NCBI RefSeq assembly: GCF_030406905.1
Contig: NZ_CP129137.1
Coordinates: 1,482,001 to 1,546,000, forward strand
Source: Streptomyces sp. HUAS CB01
Lineage (GTDB): Bacteria > Actinomycetota > Actinomycetes > Streptomycetales > Streptomycetaceae
Length of the DNA: 64,000 bases
Reading direction: 5' to 3'
The notes below the pieces were generated by a model. The model did not search any database. It saw only the letters and a list, made by a program, of their open reading frames with translations, and was not told the DNA's origin. Of the stretch, positions 63,857 to 64,000 are shown piece by piece. Positions within the stretch are counted from its first letter, which is position 1. Every line of letters begins with the position of its first letter. The translations under genes and the position numbers were made by a program.

Positions 63857-64000
<144 letters not shown>

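Overview
This window looks like chromosomal DNA of a Streptomyces or close relative. Base composition is very high in G+C with strong third-position GC bias. Starts are often GTG or TTG, many neighbours overlap as ATGA or GTGA, and the content is typical of the genus: secreted proteases, a lipase, a SGNH esterase, an LPMO, a DnaE2/ImuB pair, a PknB-type kinase and an FxSxx-COOH peptide system. From memory (not checked), the order hmgA - SGNH esterase - lipase - imuB - dnaE2 resembles the SCO1715-SCO1739 interval of S. coelicolor. No rRNA, tRNA, CRISPR array, phage or complete IS was recognised.

Layout. 1-9 kb: a minus-strand aldehyde dehydrogenase/alcohol dehydrogenase pair (the latter cut by the window edge), a non-coding 142-bp tandem repeat, a coupled citrate carrier-MFS-small protein operon, and a molybdopterin oxidoreductase. 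9-14 kb: homogentisate dioxygenase, a GntR regulator coupled to an orphan type ISP specificity-domain protein, and a CoA-transferase. 14.5-22 kb: a DUF4331-TPR-NicO metal transporter operon, a Ser/Thr kinase and a SGNH esterase. 23-26 kb: a surface polysaccharide operon (two GT2 enzymes and a deacetylase). 25.8-30.8 kb: an AAA ATPase, a MITE-like element, a GntR regulator, acetyltransferases, a DUF402 protein and a methyltransferase-NUDIX fusion. 30.8-35 kb: tctCBA and a response regulator whose sensor kinase seems to be missing. 35-43.8 kb: a secreted trypsin-like protein that has lost its catalytic His, a STAS protein, a membrane STAND/TPR protein, a sortase-type LPMO and a lipase. 44-48.7 kb: the dnaE2-imuB mutasome pair behind a likely LexA box. 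48.8-53.3 kb: a frameshifted gene, an AI-2E permease, a streptogrisin-like protease and an alpha/beta hydrolase.

53.4-63.7 kb is the most interesting part. It holds an FxSxx-COOH RiPP locus on the minus strand: a 54-residue precursor ending FNSAL, a radical SAM/SPASM maturase, an AAC(3)-like acyltransferase overlapping the maturase gene, a TIR-like FxsC, and a 1310-residue FxsT made of a ParA-like NTPase, a TIR-like domain, NB-ARC and TPRs. Divergent to it stand a DUF4231/SLATT membrane protein and a SLOG-like protein, a pairing typical of predicted nucleotide-signalled conflict systems. Two streptogrisin-type protease genes in the same orientation flank this block.
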